The notes: generated by a model from the letters alone, not told the origin. A stretch of DNA of 34,104 nt from Hydrogenophaga sp. A37 (GCF_002001205.1 NZ_MUNZ01000140.1:1-34104); one strand, 5' to 3'; shown: positions 14,860 through 23,270, counted from the stretch's first letter. Numbers and translations are program-made.

Positions 14860-15863
14860 AACCTTGCCACTTCATGGGCTTTATGCCGCCGCCTCGCATT
14901 TCGGTGGTGGTGCCCACTTGCCGCCGGCCGGCGCTGCTAGGGCGCTGCCTGTGTGCGCTGCTGGACCAGAGCATCGGTGTGCATGCCTTTGAAATCCTGG
15001 TGGTCGACGACGGGCATTGCGACCGCACGCGCGACTGCGTGGAAGCCCTGGCCAGCCATCATCTCCGAGGGTTCCTGCGTTACCTGCGCCCCACGGAGGG
15101 GCGCGGCCCGGCGGTGGCGCGCAACTGCGGCTGGCGCGCGGCCCGGGCCCCCTTGATCGCCTTCACCGACGACGACACCGTGCCCTCGCGCGTCTGGCTG
15201 GAAGTGGGCGAGCACGCCATGCTCCGACACGGCTGGACCGCCATGGGCGGGCGCGTGGTGGTGCCCCGCACCACCGATGCGCCTTCGGACCATGAGCAGA
15301 TGACCCGGGGCCTGGAGAAGGCTGAGTTCGTGACCGCCAACGCCTTCGTGCTGCGCGCCGCATTGCAGCAGGTGGGGGGCTTCGACGAACGCTTCGAGCG
15401 CGCCTGGCGCGAAGACACCGACCTGCAGTTCCGGCTGGAGGAAGTCGCCGGGGTGGTGGGGCACTGCGACCACGCGCTGGTGGCCCACCCGGTGCGGCCC
15501 GAGCGCTGGGGCGTTTCCTTGCGCCAGCAGAAAAACGTGTTCTTCGACGCGCTGCTGTTTCGCAAGCATCCGCGGCGGTACCGGGCACGGGTGCGGACGC
15601 TTCCCCCCATCGACTTTTACGCCGTGGTCGTGCTGACGCTGGCCGCCCTGCTGAGCGCATGGGCCGGCGCCGAGGTGGCCGCCTGGGTTTGCGCGCTGGC
15701 GGCGCTGGCGCTGCTGCTGCGCTTCACCGTGCGCAGGCTGCGCAGCACCTCGCACCGGCCCGCGCACGTGCTGGAGATGCTCGCCACCTCGGCGCTGATT
15801 CCGTTCCTCTCGGTCTACTGGCGTCTGCGCGGCGCGTGGCACTTCCGCGTGTGGTTCTTCTGA
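14856..15863 (+). CDS. Glycosyltransferase family 2, membrane-anchored
   Basis: Inverting GT-A glycosyltransferase of 335 residues. It shows ISVVVPTCRRP near the start, the metal-binding DDD in AFTDDDTVPS, and the acceptor-side motif WREDTDLQFR. Two or three hydrophobic segments near residues 245-285 and about 310-325 would tether it to the inner membrane, with the catalytic domain in the cytoplasm. It is the third gene of the plus-strand glycan operon, coupled to gmhB by an ATGA overlap. The ribosome site is poor, which fits translational coupling; in-frame ATGs at 14874 and 14883 are alternatives. The sugar specificity is not visible. Confidence 0.87.
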   Translation: MKPCHFMGFMPPPRISVVVPTCRRPALLGRCLCALLDQSIGVHAFEILVVDDGHCDRTRDCVEALASHHLRGFLRYLRPTEGRGPAVARNCGWRAARAPLIAFTDDDTVPSRVWLEVGEHAMLRHGWTAMGGRVVVPRTTDAPSDHEQMTRGLEKAEFVTANAFVLRAALQQVGGFDERFERAWREDTDLQFRLEEVAGVVGHCDHALVAHPVRPERWGVSLRQQKNVFFDALLFRKHPRRYRARVRTLPPIDFYAVVVLTLAALLSAWAGAEVAAWVCALAALALLLRFTVRRLRSTSHRPAHVLEMLATSALIPFLSVYWRLRGAWHFRVWFF

Positions 15864-15879
15864 CGCGAGCGAGCACACC

Positions 15880-16935
15880 ATGGCCCCACGCCGCATCGCC
15901 GTTTTCAGGGCACTCATGCTCGGTGATCTGGTGTGCGCCACGCCGGCACTGCGCGCGCTGCGCAGCGGCTGGCCCGAGGCGCACATCACCTTGGTGGGCT
16001 TGCCCTGGGCGGCCGAATGGGCCGCGCGCCTGCCCTGGGTGAATGATTTCGAGCCCTTTCCCGGTTGGCCGGGCCTGCCCGAACGGGAGGTGCCCGCACC
16101 GAGCGTCCGGCAGGCGTTCATCGAGACCATGCGCAGCCGCCGGCTGGATCTGGCGATCCAGCTGCATGGCGCGGGCGACGTGGTCAACGGGCTGGTGGCC
16201 CGTTTCGGTGCTCGCCACACCGCCGGCTTTTACCGGCCCGAAGCCGGATGCCCGACGGGCGATGAAACCCGCTTCGTGCCTTGGCCGACCGAGGGCCACG
16301 AAATCGAGCGATTGCTCGCGGTCACCGACCGCCTGGGCCTGCCCCGGTGCGGATTGCAGCCGGACTGGCCGCTCCAACCCGAGGACCGGCGCCGGGCCCG
16401 CGCGCTGCTGCCTTTCGCGGGGCGCTTCGCCATCGTGCACGCGGGCTCGCAGTTGCCTTCGCGGCGCTGGCTGCCCGAGCGTTTCGCGGCGGTGGCGAAC
16501 CGGCTCGCGGAGCAGGGCCTGGCCATCGTGCTCACCGGTTCGGCTGGCGAGCGTGAACTCACCCGCGCGGTCGCCGAGCGCATCGGTTCCGGGCGGGTGG
16601 TGGACCTGGCGGGCCGCACCAACCTGTGGACCCTGGGCGGCCTGGTGGCCGAGGCGCAGCTGCTGGTCGGCAACGACACCGGGCTCACACACATCGCCGC
16701 GGCGCTGGGCACCCCGAGCGTGGTGGTGGCCTGCGGCAGCGAGGTGGCGCGCTGGGCGCCGCTGGACGCTGCACGCCACCCGGTGTTCTGGCATCCACTG
16801 CACTGCCGGCCCTGCGGCCACCGGTGCTGCCCCACGGGCCACGAATGCGCGCACGCCGTGGCCATGGAGCCGGTGGCGCAGGCGGCGCTGGCCTGGGTCG
16901 ACAAGGAGCCTCACCATGAGCCCTCTCTCGGGTAA
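15880..16935 (+). CDS. Glycosyltransferase family 9 (heptosyltransferase-like)
   Basis: Second GT9 protein of the window, 351 residues. The N-terminal domain opens RRIAVFRALMLGDLVCATPAL, with the GD motif of the family. The C-terminal half has IVHAGSQLPSRRW and the ADP-heptose-site stretch GNDTGLTHIAAALGTPS. A Cys/His-rich tail (HCRPCGHRCCPTGHEC) parallels the Cys-rich tail of the GT9 encoded at 5497-6660, so the two probably belong to the same subgroup. It lies 16 bases after the GT2 gene, and its last 20 bases overlap the following glycosyltransferase gene. The likely donor is ADP-heptose because gmhB is in the same operon and hldA abuts it. Confidence 0.87.
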   Translation: MAPRRIAVFRALMLGDLVCATPALRALRSGWPEAHITLVGLPWAAEWAARLPWVNDFEPFPGWPGLPEREVPAPSVRQAFIETMRSRRLDLAIQLHGAGDVVNGLVARFGARHTAGFYRPEAGCPTGDETRFVPWPTEGHEIERLLAVTDRLGLPRCGLQPDWPLQPEDRRRARALLPFAGRFAIVHAGSQLPSRRWLPERFAAVANRLAEQGLAIVLTGSAGERELTRAVAERIGSGRVVDLAGRTNLWTLGGLVAEAQLLVGNDTGLTHIAAALGTPSVVVACGSEVARWAPLDAARHPVFWHPLHCRPCGHRCCPTGHECAHAVAMEPVAQAALAWVDKEPHHEPSLG

Positions 16936-17893
16936 TGCCGCACCGCGGCGCCGCTTGCGCATCCTCACCTGGCACGTGCACGGCAACTACCTCTACAACC
17001 TCACGCAGGTGCCCCACGACTTCTGGCTCGTCGTGGACCCCGCGCGTTCGGTGCACCACACCGGCCGCAGTGGCACGCTGCCCTGGGGCAACAACGTGCA
17101 CGAAGCGCCGCTGGATCGGCTGGCGGCGATGGCTTTCGACGTGGTGCTCTACCAGGCGCGCGACAACTGGGAGATCGATCGGCCCCGCTGGCTGACGGCC
17201 GCCCAGCGCCAGCTGCCCCGCATCGTGCTCGAGCACGATCCGCCGCAGCAGCATCCCACCGACACGCCCCACTGGTGTGCCGATCCGGGTGCGGTGCTGG
17301 TGCATGTCACCCCGTTCAATGCGCTCATGTGGGACAGCGGCCCGTTGGCCGTCCGGGTGGTCGAGCACGGTGTGCTGCCCCTGGCCGAGCACCCGTGGAG
17401 TGGCGAGATTCCCGAAGGGCTGGTGGTGGTCAACAACATCGCGCGCCGAGGTCGCCGGCTTGGTCTGGACATCTGGCAACAAGCGTCCGCGCGGGTGCCG
17501 CTGTGCCTGGTGGGCATGGGCAGTGAGCAGGCGGGTGGATGGGGCGAAGTGGCGCAACACCAGCTGCCGGCCCTGATGGCGGTGCACCGGTTCTTCTTCC
17601 ACCCCATCCGCCACACCAGCCTGGGGCTGGCCGCCATCGAGGCGATGTTCGCCGGCCTGCCGGTGGTGGGCCTGGCCACCACCGAGCTGGTCACGGTGAT
17701 TCACAGCGGACGCAATGGCTACGTCGACACCCATCTGGACCGCTTGGTGGACGTGATGCAGCAACTGGTGCGTGACCGAGGACTGGCGGCCGAGTGGGGC
17801 GAAGCCGGGCGACGGACCGCGCGCGAGCGGTTTTCGATCAAACGCTTTGTGCGCGACTGGCTGGCGGTGTTCGACGAGGTCACCGCCGCGTGA
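16916..17893 (+). CDS. GT4-like glycosyltransferase
   Basis: Protein of 325 residues resembling the GT-B glycosyltransferases. The N-terminal part (LRILTWHVHGNYLYNLTQ) is followed by a C-terminal donor-site region SLGLAAIEAMFAGLPVVGLA, which includes one of the two Glu of the E-x7-E motif; the position of the first Glu is taken by other residues in HPIRHTSLGL. It is therefore a divergent member, and its activity is less certain than that of the GT4 at 12917. The start at 16916 has AAGGAG eight bases upstream and overlaps the preceding GT9 gene by 20 bases. Its 3' end overlaps the convergent hldA gene by 14 bases. It is the last gene of the plus-strand glycan operon. Confidence 0.8.
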   Translation: MSPLSGNAAPRRRLRILTWHVHGNYLYNLTQVPHDFWLVVDPARSVHHTGRSGTLPWGNNVHEAPLDRLAAMAFDVVLYQARDNWEIDRPRWLTAAQRQLPRIVLEHDPPQQHPTDTPHWCADPGAVLVHVTPFNALMWDSGPLAVRVVEHGVLPLAEHPWSGEIPEGLVVVNNIARRGRRLGLDIWQQASARVPLCLVGMGSEQAGGWGEVAQHQLPALMAVHRFFFHPIRHTSLGLAAIEAMFAGLPVVGLATTELVTVIHSGRNGYVDTHLDRLVDVMQQLVRDRGLAAEWGEAGRRTARERFSIKRFVRDWLAVFDEVTAA

Positions 17894-18878
17894 GGTCCAC
17901 CGCTTCACGTGGTGCGGCACCGCGGGTGCCCGCGTCGGCCTGCATCAGGTCTTCGAGCGACACGACGGCCGTGCCGATCTTGCCCACCGCGATGCCCGCC
18001 GCGAGGTTGGCGTGGCGCACCGCGTTCTCCAGCGAAGCGCCGGCCGCGAGAAAGGCGGCCAGCGCCGCCAGCGCGGTGTCGCCTGCGCCACTGACGTCAA
18101 ACACTTCGCGCGCCACGGAGGGAATCTGCAGGACGGGCCGGTCGGCGCTGAACAGTGTCATGCCGCGTTCGCCGCGCGTGACCAGCAGGTGGTTCAGCTC
18201 CAACCGCGCGCGCAGCGCCTCCATGGCCACCTGGAAACCGTTCTCGTCCTCCCACGGCCCGGCCACGGCTGCGGCCTCGCTTTCGTTGGGTTTGAGCAGC
18301 CAGGCGCCCCGATAGGGGTCGAAGCACTTGCCCTTGGGGTCGACCATCACACGGCAGCCGTGTTCGCGCGCCTGCGCGATCAGCCGTTCACACCCCGTCA
18401 GTGCCCCCTTGCCATAGTCGCTCAGCACCACCCAGGGATGCTTGGGCAGCAGACCGCAAGCGAGTTCACACAGCGAGCGTGCCGCCTCGGACGAGGCCTG
18501 CCGCTCGATGTCGATGCGCAACAGTTGGTGGTGTTTGCAGACCGCACGGATCTTCTGGACGGTGGGCATGTCCGCACATTGAAGTTCGTGCAGCACGATG
18601 CCTTCCTCGCGCATCAACCGGGCCAACCGGTCACCGGCGTCGTCCTTGCCGAGCAGGGTAGCGAGCGTGGTGCGACCGCCCAGGGCCACCAGGTTGGCCG
18701 CGACATTGGCCGCGCCGCCCGCCCGCTCCCATTCGTGGCCGAAGTGCAGCACGGGCACTGGCGCTTCGGGCGAAATGCGCTCCACCGCGCCGTCCCAGTA
18801 GCGATCCAGCATGCTGTCGCCCACGACCAGCACGGTGGTGACGGCGGTGGCGGAGGAGGGCTGGTGGGGCGGTTTCAT
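17880..18878 (-). CDS. hldA: D-glycero-beta-D-manno-heptose 7-phosphate kinase
   Basis: PfkB-family sugar kinase of 332 residues (RfaE domain I) that makes heptose 1,7-bisphosphate, the substrate of GmhB. The sugar-binding GGAANVAANL block lies at 54-63 and the catalytic anion hole/base GAGDTALA at 264-271 (D267). PKGKCFDPYRGAWLLKPNESE (about 181-201) is typical of RfaE kinases. The adenylyltransferase half is absent and is supplied by hldC at 3159-3656. The gene converges on the GT4-like gene with a 14-base overlap. No good ribosome site and no clear promoter lie upstream, so it may be read through from the DUF2383 gene 158 bases upstream on the same strand. Confidence 0.93.
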   Translation of the reverse strand: MKPPHQPSSATAVTTVLVVGDSMLDRYWDGAVERISPEAPVPVLHFGHEWERAGGAANVAANLVALGGRTTLATLLGKDDAGDRLARLMREEGIVLHELQCADMPTVQKIRAVCKHHQLLRIDIERQASSEAARSLCELACGLLPKHPWVVLSDYGKGALTGCERLIAQAREHGCRVMVDPKGKCFDPYRGAWLLKPNESEAAAVAGPWEDENGFQVAMEALRARLELNHLLVTRGERGMTLFSADRPVLQIPSVAREVFDVSGAGDTALAALAAFLAAGASLENAVRHANLAAGIAVGKIGTAVVSLEDLMQADAGTRGAAPREAVDLTRR

Positions 18879-18960
18879 GGAGCGGGCCGTTCAACAGACA
18901 CCATGGCAGTTCCCCACGAGCCACCCGCCTTCACTTCACAGCGGCTATCGCTGCTGTGGC

Positions 18961-18979
18961 TGCCGCAATCCTTGCGGCA
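18961..18979. terminator. Small hairpin between the DUF2383 gene and hldA
   Basis: TGCCGCAA (18961-18968) pairs with TTGCGGCA (18972-18979) over a three-base loop. ATTCTTT follows on the plus strand, but no T-run follows on the minus strand, where the neighbouring genes are read. It could slow or partly stop transcription into hldA. Confidence 0.3.
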
Positions 18980-19036
18980 ATTCTTTCATCGGCCCGGGCG
19001 TTTCGGGGTTCTTCAGCACAGGGCCTGACACCGCCA

Positions 19037-19495
19037 TCAGTGTTGGCTCACCTTCGCTTGGTCGCGCAGGCTGCGCATCTGACTGTGGTTGCGCTTGACG
19101 CCCTGGTACTGCCGTTCCACCACGAAACGCACGTCTGGGGGCAGTTCTTCGCCTTGCAAGGCATCGCGGTAGCGGGCCATCGCGGTGTCTTCACCGCGCT
19201 CGGCCTCCTCCAGCATGGCCAGGTCGGAGTAGCCCGCCAAGGTGCCCTTGACCGCCACCCAACCGCGGTGCAGCGAGCCGGTGGCGCTGCCTTCGGTCTC
19301 GGCTTTGCCGCCGTATTGCACCACCAGGGTCTGCAGTTCCGCGGCGGCCTGGGCGCATTCCTCGGCGCGGGTGACGAAGAGATGTTGGATCTGACTGCTC
19401 TGCGCGTGGTCGGCGCTGAGTCGAAAGCCGTATTCGCCGTCTTTCGAGGTTTCGATCAACGTGTTCAGCGTTTTGACAATGTCTTTCCTGTCCAT
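19037..19495 (-). CDS. DUF2383 / PA2169-type ferritin-like protein
   Basis: Helical protein of 152 residues. It begins MDRKDIVKTLNTLIETSKDGEYGFR, the usual opening of the PA2169/DUF2383 family, whose members are predicted four-helix bundles of unknown function often found with stress genes. Glu/His-rich helices (RAEECAQAAAELQ and, later, LEEAERGEDTAMARYRDAL) fit a ferritin-like fold, but I cannot show metal binding. The start at 19495 is fixed by AAAGGA about six bases upstream. A degenerate -24/-12 string lies upstream at 19552-19567. There is no signal peptide, so it is cytoplasmic. Confidence 0.85.
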   Translation of the reverse strand: MDRKDIVKTLNTLIETSKDGEYGFRLSADHAQSSQIQHLFVTRAEECAQAAAELQTLVVQYGGKAETEGSATGSLHRGWVAVKGTLAGYSDLAMLEEAERGEDTAMARYRDALQGEELPPDVRFVVERQYQGVKRNHSQMRSLRDQAKVSQH

Positions 19496-19551
19496 GATGT
19501 TCCTTTGAGAGTGTGAGAAGAAACACCGGCACGGATGACCGGTAATGGGGT

Positions 19552-19567
19552 CGCAATGCGACACCCT
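19552..19567 (-). promoter_or_regulatory. Degenerate sigma-54-like site before the DUF2383 gene
   Basis: Read on the minus strand, AGGGTGTCGCATTGCG keeps GG-N10-GC and TTGC but has GGGT instead of GGCA. The predicted start near 19541 would leave a leader of about 46 bases. Two core mismatches make this tentative. Confidence 0.35.
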
Positions 19568-19597
19568 TGCGGGGCACATGGCGTTCCCGACACCACC

Positions 19598-21856
19598 TCA
19601 AGCTGATCGACTCACCGGCGCCTTTCGCTGTGCCATCGCGTCCGCCAAAACCGCCACCAGCGCCTCGGGCTCGCACGGCTTCTGCACGAACGGAAAGTCG
19701 TCCCGCCCGTCGGCATCGCCCCGGTGGCCGCTGATGAGGACGATGGACACCCCGGGGAACTGCTGGCGCACCTGCCGGGCCAGCGAGACGCCGTCCATGG
19801 GGCCGGGCATGAGCACATCGGTGAGCATCGCGTCGATGTCGCTGTTGTTCTGCAGGATGCGCAGGGCCTCCTGGGCAGAGGCGCTGGGCACCACCTCGCA
19901 CCCGAACGAGGCCAGCAGCGACGAGGTCACACCCCGAAGCTCATCGTTGTCTTCCACCAGCAACACACGGGTTCCGGTGATGGAGGGCGCCGTGCCATTG
20001 AACGGTTTGGAGGGGGGCGTCCCGGTGGTGCTGCGGGCCGGCAGGATCATGTTCACCGTGGTGCCCAGTCCCGGGGTGCTGTTGATGCGGGCCGTGCCAC
20101 CCGATTGGCGACAGAAGCCGTAGACCTGGCTGAGCCCCAGGCCGGAGGCCTGCGGGGATGCCTTGGTGGAGAAGAACGGCTCGAACACCCGCTTTGCAAT
20201 GGCGTCGCTGATGCCGCTGCCGTCATCGGTGAGCGAGATCACCACGAAGTCCTGTTCGGGCAACCCGGCGCCATCATCGGCATCGGCCCGTGCCGAGCGC
20301 AGTTCCACGTGGCCGCTGTCGACCATGGCATCCCGGGCATTGAGGGCCAGGTTGAACAACGAGAGCTCCAGCTCACTGGGGTCGGCAAACACTGTGGGTG
20401 CGGAGGGATCGATCACGACGGTGAGCTGGATGCGCCGGCCCAACAACGAGCGGACGAGCTCGGCGGCTTCGGGCAGGAAGGTGCCGAGCGTGATGAGCTC
20501 CGGGCGCACAGACTGGCGCCCGGCAAATCGCAACAGATGCTGGGTCAGTCGGCTGCCCGCTTCAACCGCCCGCAGCGTGGCTTCCACCGGCGAGGTGAGC
20601 GCCGGGTCCTGGGTCTTGCGCAACAGCAGGTGGCTGCTGTTGCTGATCACCCCCAGCAGGTTGTTGAAGTCGTGGGCCACACCGCCGGTGAGCCGCCCCA
20701 GGGCTTCGAGCCGCTGGCTGCGTGACAGGTGCTCTTCGGTGTTGCGGGTGAGGACGATGGCCTGCTCGACGCGCCGCTCCATCTCGACCTGGGCGGCGTG
20801 TATCGACTGGCTCGCCTGCGCCATGGCGTCCGCCACCTCATTGCACTCCGTGATGGCGGTCTTGTTCGCCCGGACAGGCTGTCCACTTTTCATGTCCAGC
20901 GCCAGTTGCTTGATGGTCTGTATCGGTCGCGCGATCCCGCGTGACAACCACAGCGCCGCGAGCACGGCGAACGTCAGAAGCCCCATCGTGCCCAGGGCCA
21001 GGTTGCGCACGTCCTCAGGCACCACCCCATTGAACTGCGCCTCTGGCATGGCAATGACATAGGTCCAACCTTGCGCCGTGGTGTTGAAGTAGAGGGCGAC
21101 GTCTTTCCCGTCGAGGGACTTCGTGTGCATGAGCCCCTCGCGATCGCGGGACAAACGCTCGCGCAGGTCACTGGAGGTGTACCGCCCGGTGTGCACCTCA
21201 CCCCGGGGATGTCGGGCCACCACGCGCCCCTCGCTGTCGACGATGCCCGCGACCCAGTCTTTGTCGAATTTCTGCTGATCGATGATGCGCTGGAACTCAC
21301 GGGGCAGCAGGGTCAGCGTGAGGTTGAGCACGGGCTGGCCCTGGCGGAGCACAGGCTGTACCAGCGATGCGTGGTAAGTGCCTTGGTCCGTGTTTTGGCG
21401 CAGCGGCTGGATGCGCGCGGTGTCCACCAAGGTCCCTGCTGTCAGGGTGGCCGTGGTGGGTGGCAGGTTGCCGGGTGGCAGCCGCGTGTCAATGAGCAGT
21501 TGGTTGGTCGTGCGAACCTCCAGCCAGCCTTCTGCCCCCGTGAGGGTGCGGCGCGCTTGATCGTCGAAGGCGAGCAAGCTGCTCTGGGGGATGTGGGGCG
21601 CGGTCTCCAGCAGGCGCGAGAGCGCCAGGCCACGCACCACCGCGGCCCGCTGGGCCAGTTCCAGGTCGAGTACCCGCGAGATGGCGCGCGACGTGTCTTC
21701 CAGGCGGCGTTGATTCGTCTCCAACGCGAGCTGGTGCGTCAGGCTCACCACCCACCAGCCCACCAGCAAAGCCGGGATGAAGATGGCCAGCACCAGCAGA
21801 ACAAACCTCGAACGGATGGAGTGAGGGCCCCGGAACCAGCGTACCCAACGCTTCAT
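19598..21856 (-). CDS. Hybrid sensor histidine kinase/response regulator
   Basis: Membrane-bound hybrid kinase of 752 residues. TM1 lies at about 18-39, a periplasmic sensor of about 245 residues follows (Cache-like in size and place), TM2 at 286-305, then HAMP. The His-box is GGVAHDFNNLLGV with H395, of the HDFNN type usual in hybrid kinases. The ATPase domain has the N box (FNLALNARDAM), DDGSG and GLGLSQVYGF. A C-terminal receiver carries phospho-acceptor D680 in LTDVLMPG. Two starts are possible: 21874 (GAGG only two bases away) and 21856 (AGGAG ten bases away); I chose 21856. No response regulator is adjacent on this strand, so it may signal to the NtrC-type activator at 367. It is divergent from the porin gene. 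Confidence 0.88.
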   Translation of the reverse strand: MKRWVRWFRGPHSIRSRFVLLVLAIFIPALLVGWWVVSLTHQLALETNQRRLEDTSRAISRVLDLELAQRAAVVRGLALSRLLETAPHIPQSSLLAFDDQARRTLTGAEGWLEVRTTNQLLIDTRLPPGNLPPTTATLTAGTLVDTARIQPLRQNTDQGTYHASLVQPVLRQGQPVLNLTLTLLPREFQRIIDQQKFDKDWVAGIVDSEGRVVARHPRGEVHTGRYTSSDLRERLSRDREGLMHTKSLDGKDVALYFNTTAQGWTYVIAMPEAQFNGVVPEDVRNLALGTMGLLTFAVLAALWLSRGIARPIQTIKQLALDMKSGQPVRANKTAITECNEVADAMAQASQSIHAAQVEMERRVEQAIVLTRNTEEHLSRSQRLEALGRLTGGVAHDFNNLLGVISNSSHLLLRKTQDPALTSPVEATLRAVEAGSRLTQHLLRFAGRQSVRPELITLGTFLPEAAELVRSLLGRRIQLTVVIDPSAPTVFADPSELELSLFNLALNARDAMVDSGHVELRSARADADDGAGLPEQDFVVISLTDDGSGISDAIAKRVFEPFFSTKASPQASGLGLSQVYGFCRQSGGTARINSTPGLGTTVNMILPARSTTGTPPSKPFNGTAPSITGTRVLLVEDNDELRGVTSSLLASFGCEVVPSASAQEALRILQNNSDIDAMLTDVLMPGPMDGVSLARQVRQQFPGVSIVLISGHRGDADGRDDFPFVQKPCEPEALVAVLADAMAQRKAPVSRSA

Positions 21857-21929
21857 GAAAACTTCGCTCCTCATGACCTCAACGGCGAGAGGCCTCAATT
21901 GACCCGCACTGACGTCTGCCCGCTGGGCG

Positions 21930-21945
21930 GGCAAGCAGCTTGCCC
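21930..21945 (-). promoter_or_regulatory. Sigma-54 promoter of the hybrid kinase, within a palindrome
   Basis: On the minus strand GGGCAAGCTGCTTGCC fits GGCA-N6-TTGC with correct spacing; the predicted start is near 21919. The site lies in the palindrome GGGCAAGCAGCTTGCCC (21929-21945), so it could instead, or also, be a binding site for the activator, about 70 bases upstream of the porin promoter at 22007. Confidence 0.5.
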
Positions 21946-22006
21946 ACAGCCTGAATGCGCGCGCCACGGGGGTTTGGTGTCACATCGCCTCCATGCCGGC
22001 CGTCGG

Positions 22007-22022
22007 CGGCACATGGGTTGCC
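22007..22022 (+). promoter_or_regulatory. Sigma-54 promoter of the porin gene
   Basis: CGGCACATGGGTTGCC matches GGCAC-N5-TTGC with GG at 22008-22009 and GC at 22020-22021. The predicted start is near 22033, leaving a leader of about 54 bases before the ATG at 22087. Confidence 0.72.
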
Positions 22023-22086
22023 CTGACCAACGACTGCTTCCCGTTTTTGGCGCAGTGCTTCATCAACCCATCTTCAGGAATCCACC

Positions 22087-22791
22087 ATGAAACGCACAAC
22101 GCACCCTTCAAGGACCTGGTCAGTGGCAGCGCTTGCCGTGGTCCTTGCGTGCTCTGCCCGAGCCCAGACCACCCCGAGTTCCACCGCGCCCGACCCCTCC
22201 AGCGTGGCCCCCAGCGAGACCATGAGTGCGCAGGCTACTACGCCGTCTTCGACCGGTCAACGCTCCATGTACGACACGTCGTCGGGCTCTTTCTCGGTGA
22301 TCCCGTACGCCACCAATGGCTACATTGGTCTCAACGTGGGCAATCCCGACTGGGACGTTCCCTGTGTTGGCGTGTTTAGCTGCTCTGAGAGCGACGCCTC
22401 GTTCAACATCTACACCGGCGGCATGTTCAGCCCCTATTTCGGTGCCGAGTTGGGCTATGTGAACTTTGGTCCCTTCAAGCGCGCTGGCGGACGCACACGT
22501 GCGCATGGGCTGAACCTGAGCCTCGTGGGTCAGATTCCACTGGGCGCGGTGACCCTGTATGCCAAGGCCGGCACGCTCTATGGTGAGACGAAGGTGACCG
22601 CGAGTCCGTTGTCGGGCCTGACCACCGGCAAGGCCGACGGCTGGGAGCCCACGTATGGCGTCGGGGCGGCCTTCAACTTCAACCCCCGATCGGCCATCGT
22701 TCTGGAATGGAACCGCTACGACCTGAACTTCGTGGACGTCGGGCGGCGTGACATCACCACCACCAGCCTGGGCTACATGCACCGCTTCTGA
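22087..22791 (+). CDS. OmpW/OmpA-like outer-membrane beta-barrel protein
   Basis: Protein of 234 residues. A signal peptide (about 1-26, cleavage after ACSARA) is followed by a Ser/Thr/Pro-rich linker (27-60). The barrel has alternating hydrophobic strands such as GYIGLNVGNPDW, FGAELGYVNFG, LNLSLVGQIPLG and VTLYAKAGTLYGET. It ends in Phe (YMHRF), the usual C-terminal signal for the Bam machinery. The size and strand count suit an eight-stranded barrel of the OmpW or OmpA-transmembrane type. A pair of Cys (CVGVFSC) may form a disulfide in an outer loop. A good ribosome site and a sigma-54 promoter lie upstream, and a strong hairpin follows the stop. The substrate or role is not visible. Confidence 0.86.
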   Translation: MKRTTHPSRTWSVAALAVVLACSARAQTTPSSTAPDPSSVAPSETMSAQATTPSSTGQRSMYDTSSGSFSVIPYATNGYIGLNVGNPDWDVPCVGVFSCSESDASFNIYTGGMFSPYFGAELGYVNFGPFKRAGGRTRAHGLNLSLVGQIPLGAVTLYAKAGTLYGETKVTASPLSGLTTGKADGWEPTYGVGAAFNFNPRSAIVLEWNRYDLNFVDVGRRDITTTSLGYMHRF

Positions 22792-22817
22792 TCCGTCGCT
22801 GTCACACCAAGAAGGGG

Positions 22818-22850
22818 AAGGGCGGCAGATTCGTCTGCCGCCCTTCTTGG
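22818..22850. terminator. Bidirectional intrinsic terminator with TTCG loop
   Basis: AAGGGCGGCAGA (22818-22829) pairs perfectly with TCTGCCGCCCTT (22834-22845) across the very stable tetraloop TTCG. CTTGG follows on the plus strand and a pyrimidine-rich TTCCCCTTCTT on the minus strand. It sits between the convergent porin and BON genes and probably ends both. Confidence 0.8.
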
Positions 22851-22905
22851 ATCCTGGGCGCTGTGCTGGTGAGCGAGGGTCCGCCGCGGCACCTGCTTCG
22901 GTGAC

Positions 22906-23220
22906 TCAGCTGGCGGGTCGGACGACGATGTTGTTTTGAACATTGCGCACGTCCGGCACCGACCGGGCAATGGAGGCCGCTTTGTCCTTTTCGGTCTGTG
23001 TGGTGGCAAAACCAGAGAGCTGCACCGTGCCATTGAGCGTTTCAACGCCGATGCGCATCGCGCTCACCTGCTCGTCCTGGGCAAAGCGGGCTTTCACCCG
23101 GGTGGTGATGGCGGCGTCATCAACAAACTCCCCCACCGTGCTCTGGCCGCTTTTCACGGCACAGCCGGTTGATGCGAGGGATCCAATGGCAATGGCCACA
23201 GCAAGAAAGAGGGGTTTCAT
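22906..23220 (-). CDS. BON-domain periplasmic lipoprotein (OsmY-like)
   Basis: Protein of 104 residues. It has a lipoprotein-type signal peptide (SLASTGC, with the modified Cys near residue 20) followed by one BON domain: DDAAITTRVKARFAQDEQV, then IGVETLNGTVQLSGFA, then the conserved AASIARSVPDVRNVQNNI. BON proteins such as OsmY and BamE-neighbour DolP act in the periplasm at membranes and are typical envelope/osmotic stress proteins. GGAGG lies five bases before the ATG. A sigma-54-type promoter lies upstream with a fitting leader. The gene ends just before the bidirectional terminator shared with the porin. Confidence 0.9.
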   Translation of the reverse strand: MKPLFLAVAIAIGSLASTGCAVKSGQSTVGEFVDDAAITTRVKARFAQDEQVSAMRIGVETLNGTVQLSGFATTQTEKDKAASIARSVPDVRNVQNNIVVRPAS

Positions 23221-23254
23221 GGGAACCTCCGATGGGTTGATGGAACCCATGGAC

Positions 23255-23270
23255 GGCAATCGGCATACCC
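23255..23270 (-). promoter_or_regulatory. Sigma-54 promoter of the BON lipoprotein
   Basis: On the minus strand GGGTATGCCGATTGCC differs from GGCA-N6-TTGC at one base and keeps the GG-N10-GC spacing. The predicted start near 23244 gives a 24-base leader that carries the GGAGG ribosome site, a natural arrangement. Confidence 0.62.

Noticed and set aside
18879..19036. A sigma-54 promoter directly before hldA
   Set aside because: I looked on the minus strand for TTGC with GG ten bases earlier and found none.
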